A stretch of DNA of 64,000 nt from Roseateles sp. XES5 (GTDB lineage Bacteria > Pseudomonadota > Alphaproteobacteria > Rhizobiales > Rhizobiaceae), in the NCBI RefSeq assembly GCF_020535545.1, contig NZ_CP084752.1:1161501-1225500 (forward strand), given 5' to 3'. Made by a program: the position numbers and the translations under genes. Under the pieces are notes generated by a model. That model made no database searches and was not told where the DNA came from. It saw nothing but the letters and a program-made list of their open reading frames with translations. Positions 1-9,191 of this stretch are shown piece by piece (the first letter of the stretch is position 1; the number at the start of each line of letters is the position of its first letter).

Positions 1-369
1 GTCCATCAGGAACTGGCGGGCGAACATCGCGTTCTGCTCGCCCACATTGGAGAAGCGGGCGATCGTCTTGGCGCCGCCGAAGATCTTCGCCTCCAGCCGG
101 TCGCGGCGGGCGCCCTGCTTGAGGAGGCCGTTGATCAGAAGTTCCATCAGATGCACGCCGTAGCGTGTGGCATCGCCCCCCGAGGCCAGAGCCTCGGCCG
201 AGCCCGGCAGCAGGAAGTGATTCATGCCGCCGACGCCAATCACCGGGTCGCGCATGCAGGCGGCCACGCAAGACCCGAGAATGGTGGTGAGCACCACATT
301 CGGGTCGTTGAGGACCTTATATTCGCCCTGGATGACATGGACGCGGCGCGTCCCGGCGTCTGTTATCAT
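1..369 (-). CDS. cheD: CheD, chemoreceptor glutamine deamidase (partial)
   Basis: CheD deamidates glutamines on chemoreceptors and so helps adaptation. The visible 123 codons cover the N-terminal two thirds or so; the C-terminus lies beyond the left edge. The family signature is present: LGSCVAAC with the catalytic Cys, then GGMNHFLLP with the catalytic His, followed by the YG..LME helix. The ATG overlaps the cheY2 TGA (positions 366-369), so the two are translationally coupled. It is the last visible gene of the minus-strand che operon, where rhizobial operons normally place cheD. No deviation from the family is visible in the part present. Confidence 0.93.
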   Translation of the reverse strand, partial: MITDAGTRRVHVIQGEYKVLNDPNVVLTTILGSCVAACMRDPVIGVGGMNHFLLPGSAEALASGGDATRYGVHLMELLINGLLKQGARRDRLEAKIFGGAKTIARFSNVGEQNAMFARQFLMD

Positions 370-755
370 TTCAATGCCCCGAACACGGCTTCGATAGCCG
401 CCTTCATCTTTTCGATGGTGAACGGCTTGGCGAGAACGTTGTTCGCACCGAGCGCGGCCGCCTTCTGCACCAGCGCGCGGTCGCCCTGCGCGGTGAGGAT
501 GATGAAGGCCGCCTTCTTGGTGTTCGGGTTGGACCGAACCGCCTGAAGGAACTCGATGCCGTCCATCTTCGGCATGTTGAAGTCGGAGATGACGAGGTGG
601 TGCGGCTGCTGGGCCATGATGGCCATGCCCTGCGCGCCGTCGCCGGCCGCGGTGATCTGCTTGAAGCCGAGCTGTTGCAGGGCATCGCCCAGCAGCAGGC
701 GGCTCGTCACCTGGTCGTCAACGATGAGTACTTTGATTTTTTCAGCGATAGACAT
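366..755 (-). CDS. cheY2: CheY2, motor-controlling response regulator
   Basis: Single-domain receiver of 129 residues. It has the acidic pair D13/D14, phospho-acceptor D58 in [11 protein letters not shown]88 and K110, the complete CheY active site. In Ensifer meliloti the second CheY of this operon, placed just before cheD, is the one that acts on the flagellar motor when phosphorylated by CheA; I assign CheY2 by that position. The start overlaps the cheB stop (TAATG) and the stop overlaps the cheD start, so all three are tightly coupled. The CheY2 role is inference from synteny, while the receiver fold is plain from sequence. Confidence 0.93.
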   Translation of the reverse strand: MSIAEKIKVLIVDDQVTSRLLLGDALQQLGFKQITAAGDGAQGMAIMAQQPHHLVISDFNMPKMDGIEFLQAVRSNPNTKKAAFIILTAQGDRALVQKAAALGANNVLAKPFTIEKMKAAIEAVFGALK

Positions 756-1810
756 TATTCGCTCCCTTCTCTACGGGCCGCAGTGATCTTCAAGATTTCC
801 TCCCCTATGGAGGAGAGCGGATACTGGTGCTCGACGGCGCCCAGCTCGAAAGCCACTCTCGGCATTCCATATACGACGCAGGTTTTTTCGTTCTGACCGA
901 TGGTCCGCGCCCCTGCGTGGCGCATTTTCAATAGGCCTGCCGCCCCGTCCCGGCCCATGCCGGTCAGGATGACGCCGACGGCGTTGCGGCCGGCAAGCTC
1001 GGCCACAGAATCGAACAGCACATCCACCGACGGGCGATGGCCGTTGACCGGGTCGCGCTCGATCAGCCGGCAGCAGGGCGCGTGCGGATTGGCGATCTGC
1101 AAGTGCCGGTCGCCGCCGGGCGCCAGATAAATCTTGCCGATCTCCAGCCGCGCGCCGTCCGTCGCTTCCTGCACCACGGGCGCGCAGAGACGGTTCAGCC
1201 GGTCCGCAAAGCTCTTGGTGAAGCTCGGCGGCATGTGCTGCGTGATGACGGTCGGCGGGCAGTTGACCGGGAATTTCTGCAGGACGGCGATCAGCGCCTC
1301 GACGCCGCCCGTCGACGAACCGATGGCGACGACCCTGCGGCCGGGCTTGTAGCTGGCGGCCGGGTTGACGTTGGAGGCCGTCGGCGCGAGCGGCGGCGGC
1401 TCGGCGTGGAAGCGGCGCTGCGAACGGGCGGCGGCCTTGACCTTCTCGGCGAGGTCGCCGAAGGGACGGGCATCGCCCGGCTGCGGCTTGCCGACACAGT
1501 CGAAGGCGCCGATTTCCAGCGCCATCAGCGAGGCCTCGGCGCCGCGATGGGTCAGCGTGGAGACCATGATGACCGGCATCGGCCGGAGCTTCATGATCTT
1601 GTCGAGGAATTCGAGCCCGTTCATGTTCGGCATCTCGATATCCAGCGTCACGACGTCGGGATTGAGCTGCTTGATCGCGTTGCGGGCTTCCATGGCATCG
1701 CCCGCCTGGCCGATGACGTTGACATCGGGGTCGGCGTTGAGCACGGCCGTGATCAGGCCGCGCATGGTCGGCGAATCGTCGACGACGAGTACGCGCGCGG
1801 GTGCCATCAT
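755..1810 (-). CDS. cheB: CheB, protein-glutamate methylesterase/deamidase
   Basis: Removes methyl groups from chemoreceptor glutamates during adaptation and can deamidate glutamines. The 351-residue protein has an N-terminal receiver (D11/D12, phospho-acceptor D57 in [12 protein letters not shown]), a proline-rich linker at about 135-160, and a C-terminal methylesterase domain. The catalytic triad is recognisable: Ser in [11 protein letters not shown], His in [11 protein letters not shown] and Asp in GMGRDGAAG. Two ATGs in a row open the frame and the first overlaps the cheR TGA. The length is normal. It pairs with CheR immediately upstream and is presumably activated by CheA phosphorylation. 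Confidence 0.96.
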   Translation of the reverse strand: MMAPARVLVVDDSPTMRGLITAVLNADPDVNVIGQAGDAMEARNAIKQLNPDVVTLDIEMPNMNGLEFLDKIMKLRPMPVIMVSTLTHRGAEASLMALEIGAFDCVGKPQPGDARPFGDLAEKVKAAARSQRRFHAEPPPLAPTASNVNPAASYKPGRRVVAIGSSTGGVEALIAVLQKFPVNCPPTVITQHMPPSFTKSFADRLNRLCAPVVQEATDGARLEIGKIYLAPGGDRHLQIANPHAPCCRLIERDPVNGHRPSVDVLFDSVAELAGRNAVGVILTGMGRDGAAGLLKMRHAGARTIGQNEKTCVVYGMPRVAFELGAVEHQYPLSSIGEEILKITAARREGSE

Positions 1811-2712
1811 GCGCCCCTCCTGTGCTTGCCGGTGTAGCGATAGGTTGTGATGCCGATGTTATCGAACTGGTTCTTCGCCTCGCCCGAGACGCGCTCGGAA
1901 TGGCCGATATAGAGGTGGCCGTTGTCGCCGAGCATGCCGGCGAAACGCGACCAGATCTTCATCTGCGTCGGCTCGTCGAAATAGATGACGACGTTGCGGC
2001 AGAAGATCACGTCGAACGGTCCCTTGAAGGGCCATTGTGCCATCAGGTTCAGTTCGTTGAAGGTGATGAGCCGCTTGACGCGGTCGTCGATCTGCCACTT
2101 CTGCCGGCCGCCCGTATCCACGTCGCGGAAGAACTGCTTGCGCATGGCCGGGTTCACCGTCTCCAGCGCATTGGCGTCATAGGCGCCGGCGCGGGCGATG
2201 GCGAGGATCTTCGGGTCGATGTCGGTCGCCAGGATGCGGAAGTCGTAGTCGGCGACATTCGGCATCATCGAGAGAACGGTGAGCGCGATGGAATAGGGCT
2301 CCTGTCCGTCCGAACAGGCGGCCGACCAGATGCGCACGCGGCCACCATTGCGGGCACGGGCGAGCAGGTCCGGCAGCACGTCGCTCTTCAGGTGGTCGAA
2401 ATGGTGGTTCTCGCGGAAGAAGCGCGTGAAGTTCGTCGTCAGGTGCGACAGCATCTCCTTGCGCGCCGAAGCCCCGGCCGGCGAGGAGACGAGCGCGCAA
2501 TATTCCCGGAAGCCCTTGAGGCCGAGCTGGCGGATATGCTTCGACAGGCGCGAATAGACCAGCGAGGCCTTGGTCTCGTTGAGATAGATGCCCGCATCGG
2601 CATAGATCATGGCGGCGATCTCGGAGAGATCCCGACGGGTCAGCGGATATTCGCCGCTTGCCAGGCATTCGTCCGGGGACTGCCTCGTATCGATGGCCGG
2701 TGAATAGGTCAT
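1807..2712 (-). CDS. cheR: CheR, chemoreceptor glutamate methyltransferase
   Basis: SAM-dependent methyltransferase that adds methyl groups to receptor glutamates, opposing CheB. The 301-residue protein shows the all-helical N-terminal domain ([20 protein letters not shown]) and then the Rossmann-like catalytic domain with the CheR signature [14 protein letters not shown], the ATDID SAM-contact motif, and [15 protein letters not shown]. No TPR extension is present. The start overlaps the cheW TGA at 2709-2712. The length and all motifs are those of an ordinary functional CheR. Confidence 0.96.
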   Translation of the reverse strand: MTYSPAIDTRQSPDECLASGEYPLTRRDLSEIAAMIYADAGIYLNETKASLVYSRLSKHIRQLGLKGFREYCALVSSPAGASARKEMLSHLTTNFTRFFRENHHFDHLKSDVLPDLLARARNGGRVRIWSAACSDGQEPYSIALTVLSMMPNVADYDFRILATDIDPKILAIARAGAYDANALETVNPAMRKQFFRDVDTGGRQKWQIDDRVKRLITFNELNLMAQWPFKGPFDVIFCRNVVIYFDEPTQMKIWSRFAGMLGDNGHLYIGHSERVSGEAKNQFDNIGITTYRYTGKHRRGA

Positions 2713-3173
2713 GCGGCTTCGCTTTCCGTATGCGGGAACAGGGACTCAAGTTCGATCAGGCAGATCATGCGACCCTCGATGGCGAGGATGCCGCGGGCAT
2801 AGGCCTTCGCCGCCTCGTTGGCGATGTCGGGCGTCGGCTGCATGTTGTCTTCGGTCACGGTCAGGATGTCGGAGACGGCATCGACCAGGAGCCCCACCAC
2901 CTTCTGCCCGACCTGGGCGACGATGATGACGTGGCGCACGGTCGGCTCGGCCGGCTTCATGCCGAGCCGCAGCGACAGGTCGACGATCGGCAGCACCGCA
3001 CCGCGCAGGTTGATCACGCCCAGCACATAGGAGGGCGCGTGCGGCATGGACGTCGCGGGAGTCCAACCACGGATTTCCCGGACCGACATGATGTTCACGC
3101 AGAACTCCTGATCGCCGATCCTGAAGGCGATCAGTTCGCGTCCATGGGTGAGATTCTTGACCGCAGACGTCAT
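2709..3173 (-). CDS. cheW: CheW, receptor-kinase coupling protein
   Basis: Adaptor that links chemoreceptor tips to the CheA P5 domain in the signalling array. A single CheW-like SH3-pair domain of 154 residues. Family landmarks seen are [20 protein letters not shown] near the N-terminus, [23 protein letters not shown] in the middle, and [12 protein letters not shown] with a following I-EG-MI-L-E-L strand at the C-terminus. It lies 6 bp downstream of cheA and overlaps cheR. It has no added domains and is ordinary for the family. Confidence 0.95.
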   Translation of the reverse strand: MTSAVKNLTHGRELIAFRIGDQEFCVNIMSVREIRGWTPATSMPHAPSYVLGVINLRGAVLPIVDLSLRLGMKPAEPTVRHVIIVAQVGQKVVGLLVDAVSDILTVTEDNMQPTPDIANEAAKAYARGILAIEGRMICLIELESLFPHTESEAA

Positions 3174-3179
3174 GGGCTA

Positions 3180-5459
3180 TCAACCGGTGGCAGCGAGCGA
3201 AATGTCTTGTTTCAGGGACTGGCCGCGCGAAGCGGCGACAACCGCATCGACGTCCAGGATGAGAGCGACGCGCCCGTCACCGAGAATGGTGGCGGCGGCG
3301 ATGCCAGGCACGTGGGTGTAGTTCGCCTCCAGGCTCTTGATGACGACCTGGCGTTGGCCCTGGATCGCATCGACCATGAGGGCGCGCTGGCCGCCGCCTT
3401 CCGATTCGACGAGAAGCGCGACGCCCTCGATCGGATTGGCCTGGGTGGCGCGGAAGTTGAGGATCCGGCCGACATCCACCAGCGGGCAGAACGAGTTGCG
3501 GATCGAGATGAGCCGCTGCGAGGCGCCGAAGGAATGGATGGCGGAGGCTTCCGGCTGCAGCGTCTCGACGATGGCCGTTAGCGGCACGACGAGCGTCTGG
3601 CCGGCGACCGTGACCACCATGCCATCGAGGACGGCAAGCGTCAGCGGCAGGCTCATGGTGAAGACGGAACCCTGCCCCGGCTTCGAGGAGATCGAGATGC
3701 GGCCGCCAAGCGCCTGGATCGAACGCTTGACGACGTCCATGCCGACGCCGCGGCCGGACAGGTCCGAGACCTTGTCGGCGGTGGAGAAGCCGGCGTGGAA
3801 GATCAGGTTGTCGATTTCCTCGTCCGACAGGTTCGCATCGGCCGCGATCAGGTCGTTGTCGATGGCCTTCTGGCGCACCTTCTCGCGGTTGATGCCGGCG
3901 CCGTCGTCGGCCAGCTCGATGACGATGCGGCCCGAACGGTGCTTGGCGGTCAGGCGAACCGTGCCTTCCGGGTTCTTGCCGAGGGCTTCGCGCTTCTCCG
4001 GCATTTCGAGGCCGTGGTCGACCGCGTTGCGGATCATGTGCGTCAGCGGCTCGGCGAGCTTGTCGATGACGGTCTTGTCGACTTCGGTGTTCTCGCCTTC
4101 GGTGATGAGGCGGACCGACTTGCCGGTGATGTCGGCGATTTCGCGAACGGTGCGGGCCATGCGCTGGAAGACCGGCTTCACCGGCTGCGCGCGGATGGCC
4201 ATCACCGAATCCTGGATCTCGCGGGTGAGCTGCTGCAGCTCTTCCAGACCCATATTGATGGAGGACGTGCCGTTGTTGTCGTTCTCGACCACGCTCTGCG
4301 AAAGCATCGCCTGGTTGATGACAAGCTCGCCCACGAGGTTGATCAGGCGGTCGACGCGGTCGAGATCGACGCGGATCGTCTGGCCGGCGGCAGCGGCCTG
4401 GTTCGCCTGCGCGGCGCTGGCGGCAGAAGCTGCGGCAGCGGCCTTGTTCTCGGCGGCGCGGCTTGCGACCTGCGCGACCTTGGTGGCCGTTTCGGCAGCG
4501 GCGACGGCAGCGGCGGCATCGCTTTCGATGACGGCCGGTTCATCCGCAGCGGCGGAGCCGCCATCGTCCAGCATCGACAGGTCGAACGGCACGGGCTGCA
4601 TCGGCTGTTCTTCGTCGCTTGCCGCTTCACCGACGACGTCTTCCTCGATGGTGTTGATGTCGAGATCGCAATCCCACTCGGCAAATTCGAAGACGGAGCG
4701 CACGCCGTCCTCGCCCTTGTCGGTCGTCACGGAAATCTTCCAGGAGAAATAGGCTTCCTCCGGGTTCATCTTGTCGAGCGTCGGCAGGCTGTCCATGTCG
4801 CAATAGACGCTCATCTCGCCGAGGCGGGAGACATCGCGCAGCAGGAGGACTGCTTCGTTCCCCTTGGCGTAGAGGTCTTTCTTCGGCTTGAACGTGACCT
4901 GAACGGTCGGCACGTAATGATCGGCGCCTTCCTCGTCGAAATCGCCGAAGGAGAACGGGATCGGCTGGAAGCCTTCGTCGTTGACCGGCGGCTTTTCGAC
5001 GACAACGGGCGCAGGCGCGGCCGCCTTGGGAGCGGCGGCGGGCTTGGGCGCGGGCGCTTCGGCGGCGGCCGGCGCTTCGCCATGGGCGAGCGCTTCCAGT
5101 TCGCGGATGAGGGTGCGGCTACGCGCCTCGTCGACGCTGCCGCCGTCGCGGGCCGCATTGGTCAGGTCCGCCAGGACGTCGGCGGACTTCAGCATGACCT
5201 TCAGGACGTCCTGGGTAGGCTCCAGCTTGTTGGATCGAACGCAATCCAGTGTCGTCTCGAACACATGGGCGAAGGAGACGAGATCGTCGAGGCCGAATGC
5301 GCCGGCACCGCCCTTGATCGAGTGGACGGCGCGGAACACGGCATTGACCGTTTCCGGGTCGCGATCCCCGTCATTCAGCTTCAAGAGACCGGATTCCAGT
5401 TCCGCGAGCTGCTCCTCGCACTCCTGGAAGAAGATCTCTTTGATTTCGTTCATATCCAT
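3180..5459 (-). CDS. cheA: CheA, chemotaxis histidine kinase
   Basis: Central kinase of the array: autophosphorylates on the Hpt histidine and passes phosphate to CheY1, CheY2 and CheB. The 759-residue protein has in order an Hpt/P1 domain with H46 (AVHSIKGGAGAFG), a long Ala/Pro-rich linker (about 130-160), a P2-like regulator-binding region, an Ala-rich linker (about 310-350), the P3 dimerisation helices, the P4 ATPase (HMIRNAVDHGLE N-box, ADDGAGI G1 box, GRGVGMDVV G2 box) and a C-terminal CheW-like P5. The length fits rhizobial CheA. It starts 23 bp after cheY1 ends, in the same operon. Confidence 0.97.
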   Translation of the reverse strand: MDMNEIKEIFFQECEEQLAELESGLLKLNDGDRDPETVNAVFRAVHSIKGGAGAFGLDDLVSFAHVFETTLDCVRSNKLEPTQDVLKVMLKSADVLADLTNAARDGGSVDEARSRTLIRELEALAHGEAPAAAEAPAPKPAAAPKAAAPAPVVVEKPPVNDEGFQPIPFSFGDFDEEGADHYVPTVQVTFKPKKDLYAKGNEAVLLLRDVSRLGEMSVYCDMDSLPTLDKMNPEEAYFSWKISVTTDKGEDGVRSVFEFAEWDCDLDINTIEEDVVGEAASDEEQPMQPVPFDLSMLDDGGSAAADEPAVIESDAAAAVAAAETATKVAQVASRAAENKAAAAASAASAAQANQAAAAGQTIRVDLDRVDRLINLVGELVINQAMLSQSVVENDNNGTSSINMGLEELQQLTREIQDSVMAIRAQPVKPVFQRMARTVREIADITGKSVRLITEGENTEVDKTVIDKLAEPLTHMIRNAVDHGLEMPEKREALGKNPEGTVRLTAKHRSGRIVIELADDGAGINREKVRQKAIDNDLIAADANLSDEEIDNLIFHAGFSTADKVSDLSGRGVGMDVVKRSIQALGGRISISSKPGQGSVFTMSLPLTLAVLDGMVVTVAGQTLVVPLTAIVETLQPEASAIHSFGASQRLISIRNSFCPLVDVGRILNFRATQANPIEGVALLVESEGGGQRALMVDAIQGQRQVVIKSLEANYTHVPGIAAATILGDGRVALILDVDAVVAASRGQSLKQDISLAATG

Positions 5460-5482
5460 CGGGAAAATCCTGGACTGGAGGA

Positions 5483-5848
5483 TTAGGCGGTTACGCGCTC
5501 GATCGCATCGATCAGCTTGGTCGGGTCGAAGGGCTTGACGATCCAGCCCGTCGCACCGGCCTGGCGGGCGCGGTTCTTCTTCTCGGCATCGCTTTCGGTG
5601 GTCAGAACGAGGATCGGGATGGCCCGGTACTTCTCGTTGCGGCGCACGCCTTCGATGAAGCCGAAGCCGTCGAGGCGCGGCATGTTGATGTCGGTGACGA
5701 TGACATCCGGGTTGGCGTTCTCGAGGACTTCCAGGCCCTCGACGCCGTCTTCCGCCTGGATGGTCTCGAAGCCTGCATTGTTGAGAGTGACCAGAAGCAT
5801 GTTCCGGATCGTCCGGGAGTCATCCACGGTCAGGACTTTTTTCTTCAT
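5483..5848 (-). CDS. cheY1: CheY1, phosphate-sink response regulator
   Basis: Receiver-only protein of 121 residues with D9/D10, D53 in TDINMPRLDG, T84 and K105. In Ensifer meliloti the first CheY of this operon does not drive the motor. It drains phosphate back from CheY2-P through CheA, replacing CheZ, which rhizobia lack. The assignment here rests on position between the STAS gene and cheA. Its ATG overlaps the upstream cheS stop. The protein is otherwise a standard CheY and the functional split between the two CheYs cannot be read from sequence alone. Confidence 0.92.
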   Translation of the reverse strand: MKKKVLTVDDSRTIRNMLLVTLNNAGFETIQAEDGVEGLEVLENANPDVIVTDINMPRLDGFGFIEGVRRNEKYRAIPILVLTTESDAEKKNRARQAGATGWIVKPFDPTKLIDAIERVTA

Positions 5849-6144
5849 TGCCTAGCCTCCTGTGCCAGCAAGTGATCAATATTCACGCCGATAAGTTGCA
5901 TTGTCTTCATGAAAGGGTCGGACACCTTGGTGAAGGTGAAGGGCTGCTTGTCCTCTTCCCAGCTCTTGGCGCCGGCCATCAGAACCTGGGCGCAGAGCGC
6001 GCCGACCCGCTCGACCGCCGAGGCGTCGATGACGAGCGGATTGCCCTTGAAGCCCATGAGCTGGGTATGCAGCGCCGTCGCCTCGTTGAGATCGAGGACG
6101 GGGGCAAGGCTTAGACTTTTCTGAGCGGCTTTCTTGCTCGCCAT
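5845..6144 (-). CDS. cheS: CheS-like STAS-domain chemotaxis protein
   Basis: Small protein of 99 residues with a STAS-type fold pattern: L-PVLDLNEATALHTQLM at the start, a hydrophobic NPLVIDASAVERVGALCAQVL core and a C-terminal amphipathic helix. In Ensifer meliloti the protein encoded at this place, CheS (about 97 residues), binds CheA and speeds CheY1 dephosphorylation. I transfer the name by position and size. No Ser phosphorylation site typical of anti-sigma antagonists is conserved at DASAVERV, which fits a binding rather than a phospho-switch role. It lies 138 bp after icpA. Confidence 0.8.
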   Translation of the reverse strand: MASKKAAQKSLSLAPVLDLNEATALHTQLMGFKGNPLVIDASAVERVGALCAQVLMAGAKSWEEDKQPFTFTKVSDPFMKTMQLIGVNIDHLLAQEARQ

Positions 6145-6282
6145 TATCGTTTTCCTTGTCTGAAGCAGTGACTGCGTCTGTCCAAATGCGCCGTTCCACC
6201 ATTGGGAGCCGGTGGCAGGCCTTCTTCCGAAAGCCGGCTGCGCGCCGTGGAGAACCAGTGCCGGGGTTGCTTCGCCGTCATC

Positions 6283-7893
6283 TCAGCCTCCAAAGCCGAC
6301 GGCCCGCGCCGTCAGGAAATCGAGGGGAGAGGACGGCGTCTCGGTTGCCGGCATCGTCGCGCGCGGCTCCGCCTGCGCGGGGCGAGCCGGGCGGCGAAGA
6401 TCGCGCTGCGACGAAACGTGGAATTCGCGGATCGTACGGCCGAGTTCGAGAATGACCGTCTGGAGATCGCCGCCCGTGCCGCCGAGACGGCCGGCATCGG
6501 CGGCGTCGGCTTCCAGCGTGCGGCCGGCGCGGCCGATCTCGGCCGAGATCCCGTTCAGCCCGTCGGCATCGACGGCGCTCTCGCGCACGATGCCGGTGAT
6601 GGCGCCGTTGATCTCCTCGACCTGACGGACGATGTTGCCGATGGCATCCTGCGTGCGGTGGACGTGCTCGACGCCGGCCTCGACCTGCGCCTTCGTGCCC
6701 GTCACCAGCTGCTTGATCTCGCGTGCCGCCCCGGCCGAGCGCTGGGCCAGGGCCCGCACCTCGGCGGCCACCACGGCAAAGCCGCGGCCCTGCTCGCCGG
6801 CGCGGGCGGCTTCCACCGCGGCATTGAGCGCCAGGATATTGGTCTGGAAGGCGATGCCGTCGATCACGCCGATGATCTCGCCGATCTTTTCCGCCGAAGC
6901 CTCGATATCCGCCATGGCCGACATCGCTTCGCCGACGATGTTGCCGCTGAGCGCGACGGATGCCTGCGTGGATGCGGCCGCGGCCTGGGCCTTGCGGGTC
7001 TCACCGAGCGTCTGGCGCACGCGTTCGACGATCGTGCCGAGGGCGTTGGCGGTCTCGATGAGGCTTGCCGACTGTTCCGAGGAGCGGCTCGAGAGCGCCT
7101 GCGCGCCGGAAGCGAGCGTGCCGACGAGGCGGTCGGTCTCGCCGGCGCGGTCGGCGGCCGAGGCAAGGCGGGACTGGATTTCGTCGAGCGCACCGTTCAG
7201 CATTTCGGCAAGGTCGCGCCAGGCGTCGGGCATCTCGCCGGAAACGCGCTGGGAGAGATCGAGCTGCGAAAGACCGCGAATGGTTTCGCCGAAGACGCGG
7301 TCGAGTTCGGCACGGTCCTGCTGGCGCTGCTCGCCGAGCGCGCGGGCATGGGCGTGACGCAGCTCGTTGAAGCGCAGGGAGACGCCGATTTCCGCATCGA
7401 CCATGGCCGTGCGCAGGAAGGCGGAGACGAGCTCGGTCAGTTCCTTGCGACGGGCCTTGCCGGCGCCGGGCAGGATGGATTTCGGCCAGTATTCCTCGAT
7501 GAGACCGGTGACGACCGTCTCGAGCACGACCGAATGGCCGGCGATGCGCCAGCGCGGATCGAGACCCATCTGGCTTTCGCTGTCGGAGAGAACCTTCACC
7601 CGTTCGGCATAGAGCCCGTCGAACCGCGCGTCGGTCAGGACGCTCCAGTGGGAGCTCTGGAGGTCGTGCAGCCGGTCGATCTGGCGCTCGCTCTGGAAGT
7701 GGCGGGCGGCATCGGGAAAGGTCTGGAAACGCTGGAAAAGGTCGCGAAGCGCGGTTTCGACATGCCGTTCGAGGGTCTGGCGGTGGCGGCGCAGGATATC
7801 GCCGTCGGTGCTTTCCACCCCGGCAAAGCGCAAACGGTCGCGCAGGCTGGCCGCCTGTCCCGTTCGTGCCTGTTCTGCCGGCATTTCCTGCAC
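6283..7893 (-). CDS. icpA: IcpA-type cytoplasmic globin-coupled chemoreceptor
   Basis: First gene of the che operon; a soluble receptor of about 536 residues with no transmembrane segment. Residues about 20-165 follow the globin-coupled sensor (protoglobin) pattern, ending in [11 protein letters not shown]. They are followed by a helical linker and an MCP signalling domain whose hairpin tip, centred on [19 protein letters not shown], is intact. Where heme-binding relatives have His four residues before the Gly of the IGL motif, this protein has Glu (SESQMGL, about residue 106), so heme binding is doubtful. TTG, GTG and ATG starts are possible at 7896, 7893 and 7884; GTG is chosen because GGGAG lies 7 bases upstream. 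The ligand is unknown. Confidence 0.88.
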   Translation of the reverse strand: MQEMPAEQARTGQAASLRDRLRFAGVESTDGDILRRHRQTLERHVETALRDLFQRFQTFPDAARHFQSERQIDRLHDLQSSHWSVLTDARFDGLYAERVKVLSDSESQMGLDPRWRIAGHSVVLETVVTGLIEEYWPKSILPGAGKARRKELTELVSAFLRTAMVDAEIGVSLRFNELRHAHARALGEQRQQDRAELDRVFGETIRGLSQLDLSQRVSGEMPDAWRDLAEMLNGALDEIQSRLASAADRAGETDRLVGTLASGAQALSSRSSEQSASLIETANALGTIVERVRQTLGETRKAQAAAASTQASVALSGNIVGEAMSAMADIEASAEKIGEIIGVIDGIAFQTNILALNAAVEAARAGEQGRGFAVVAAEVRALAQRSAGAAREIKQLVTGTKAQVEAGVEHVHRTQDAIGNIVRQVEEINGAITGIVRESAVDADGLNGISAEIGRAGRTLEADAADAGRLGGTGGDLQTVILELGRTIREFHVSSQRDLRRPARPAQAEPRATMPATETPSSPLDFLTARAVGFGG

Positions 7894-7896
7894 CAA

Positions 7897-8286
7897 TTCG
7901 CTCCCAAACCAACGATGCCCGGTCCTCCGTCGCGGATGACCGACTGAATTTTCAGCATGGAGGAGAGGTTTTGGCCGAGCCGTACGCTGCCGGGAGGCGG
8001 CATGCGTGGCGTCCCCGTCGATCCATGATCAAATTCGGTGAAACTCGAATACCGGCTCTTTTCCGGTACGGCGGTTCGGCATCATGCCTGGGTGAGAAAT
8101 GGCGAATTTCCCATTCCGACGTGTAGACCCCATGTTTATGGTTAATTCCTTGCCTGAAGGTTAATAGTTCACACCTTGCTTATGGCTTCGCTAAAATTAA
8201 CACGACCCGACGTTGCGTAAGCTACACGCAAGTTCGCGCGCGTAGGGTCGGCCATGGACTGACGATGTTGTCAGGAGGAACGAGCA
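7897..8286. other. Intergenic region upstream of the che operon
   Basis: About 390 bases between divergent icpA and a small plus-strand ORF. It should carry the che operon promoter on the minus strand and the promoter of the small ORF on the plus strand. It contains AT-rich patches around 8130-8210 (for example the repeated GTTAAT), unlike the GC-rich coding DNA. I could not identify a sigma-54, flagellar class II or other promoter motif that I would defend, nor an RNA gene. Confidence 0.4.
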
Positions 8287-8400
8287 ATGATTGTTCTGGC
8301 ATTGGGTGCGACCGTGATCGCTTCGGCCACACTGGCCGCCATCTATCTTCTTCTCGATATCGAGGCCGGCCGCGCGACGGCCAAGGCGCGGGTTTTCTGA
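8287..8400 (+). CDS. 37-residue single-span membrane miniprotein
   Basis: A 37-codon frame with an excellent Shine-Dalgarno AGGAGG (8274-8279) seven bases before the ATG. The product has a hydrophobic stretch (IVLALGATVIASATLAAIYLL, about residues 2-23) that would make one transmembrane helix, followed by an acidic-basic tail ending in Arg-Val-Phe. I do not recognise a family. It stands alone, 87 bases before a stress-type membrane protein gene. The start site strength and the clean amphipathic layout make it a credible gene; conservation is untested. Confidence 0.6.
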   Translation: MIVLALGATVIASATLAAIYLLLDIEAGRATAKARVF

Positions 8401-8487
8401 AAATCTTGCTCCACTCGCCTCTTGCTTTCCCGAAAGCGGCTGCCAGATTCAGCCGTGACAGAATGATACTGTCAAAGGGAGCACATT

Positions 8488-8742
8488 ATGGGCATTGAAA
8501 GCATTCTGGTTTTCCTCATCGTCGGCGCCATTGCCGGCTGGCTTGCGGGCCTTATCGTCTCGGGCTTCGGCTTCGGCCTCGTCGGCAATATCGTCGTCGG
8601 CATCGTCGGCGCCTTCATCGCCGGCTACCTCTTCCCCGCCATCGGCATCAGCCTCGGCAGCGGCATCATCGCCGCCATCATCCATTCCACGATCGGCGCC
8701 GTGATCCTGCTCGTGCTCATCAAGGTCATCAAGCGCGCCTGA
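8488..8742 (+). CDS. GlsB/YeaQ/YmgE family small membrane protein
   Basis: 84-residue, very Gly- and Ile-rich protein of the transglycosylase-associated (GlsB/YeaQ/YmgE) family, which is often induced by stress; its molecular function is not established. Three hydrophobic helices cover nearly the whole chain: about 4-22, 30-50 and 57-80, with the characteristic AGWLAGLIV start and a Lys/Arg-rich end. A GGGAG ribosome binding site precedes the ATG by about 8 bases. It is probably monocistronic: the downstream gene converges on it and no strong hairpin is obvious between them. Confidence 0.88.
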   Translation: MGIESILVFLIVGAIAGWLAGLIVSGFGFGLVGNIVVGIVGAFIAGYLFPAIGISLGSGIIAAIIHSTIGAVILLVLIKVIKRA

Positions 8743-8797
8743 CAGGCCGCGGGAACCGCAGGCCGTGGCGGCTCCCCCGCCGCGGCTTTTCCGCCGG

Positions 8798-9082
8798 CTA
8801 CCAGTCCCAGCCGCGCAATTCGCGCTCGCGGGAGGTCGGCAGACGCGTGCCGGTGCTCGTTATGCCGTTCTTCTCGCACACATAGACATTGCGCGGCATC
8901 CAGCGGGAGCTGTCCTGCGAGGGAACCTCCACCCGCAACTGGCAGGTCGTGGCATTCTTGCTGCTGTATTCGGCGGTGGCGTCGGACGGAACGACCCCGG
9001 GAAGATCCTTGTATACCTGCGCCTGACCGCCAGCGGCGGACATCAAGAGGGCCAGAAGGGCAAGGGCAGCTCGTGTCTTCAT
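8798..9082 (-). CDS. Secreted protein of unknown function
   Basis: 94 residues starting MKTRAALALLALLMSAAGGQAQ, a textbook Sec signal peptide with an A-x-A type cleavage site near residue 20. The mature part is about 72 residues, polar, with two Cys (TTCQLRVEVP and NVYVCEKNG) that could pair in the periplasm. I do not recognise a family. The start is placed by the signal peptide; a longer frame to 9145 has no ribosome binding site and an unlikely leader. A GAGG directly abuts the chosen ATG, which is closer than ideal, so the start is moderately certain. Confidence 0.68.
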   Translation of the reverse strand: MKTRAALALLALLMSAAGGQAQVYKDLPGVVPSDATAEYSSKNATTCQLRVEVPSQDSSRWMPRNVYVCEKNGITSTGTRLPTSRERELRGWDW

Positions 9083-9191
9083 CCTCGTTTCCGGCAGGCG
9101 CCGGCCTTTCGCAATCCATAAAGAGATACCGCCGGCGGGAAACATGCGCTATAGCCCAGCGGATATTCAGACAGCTTAGATGGGGTTTTTC

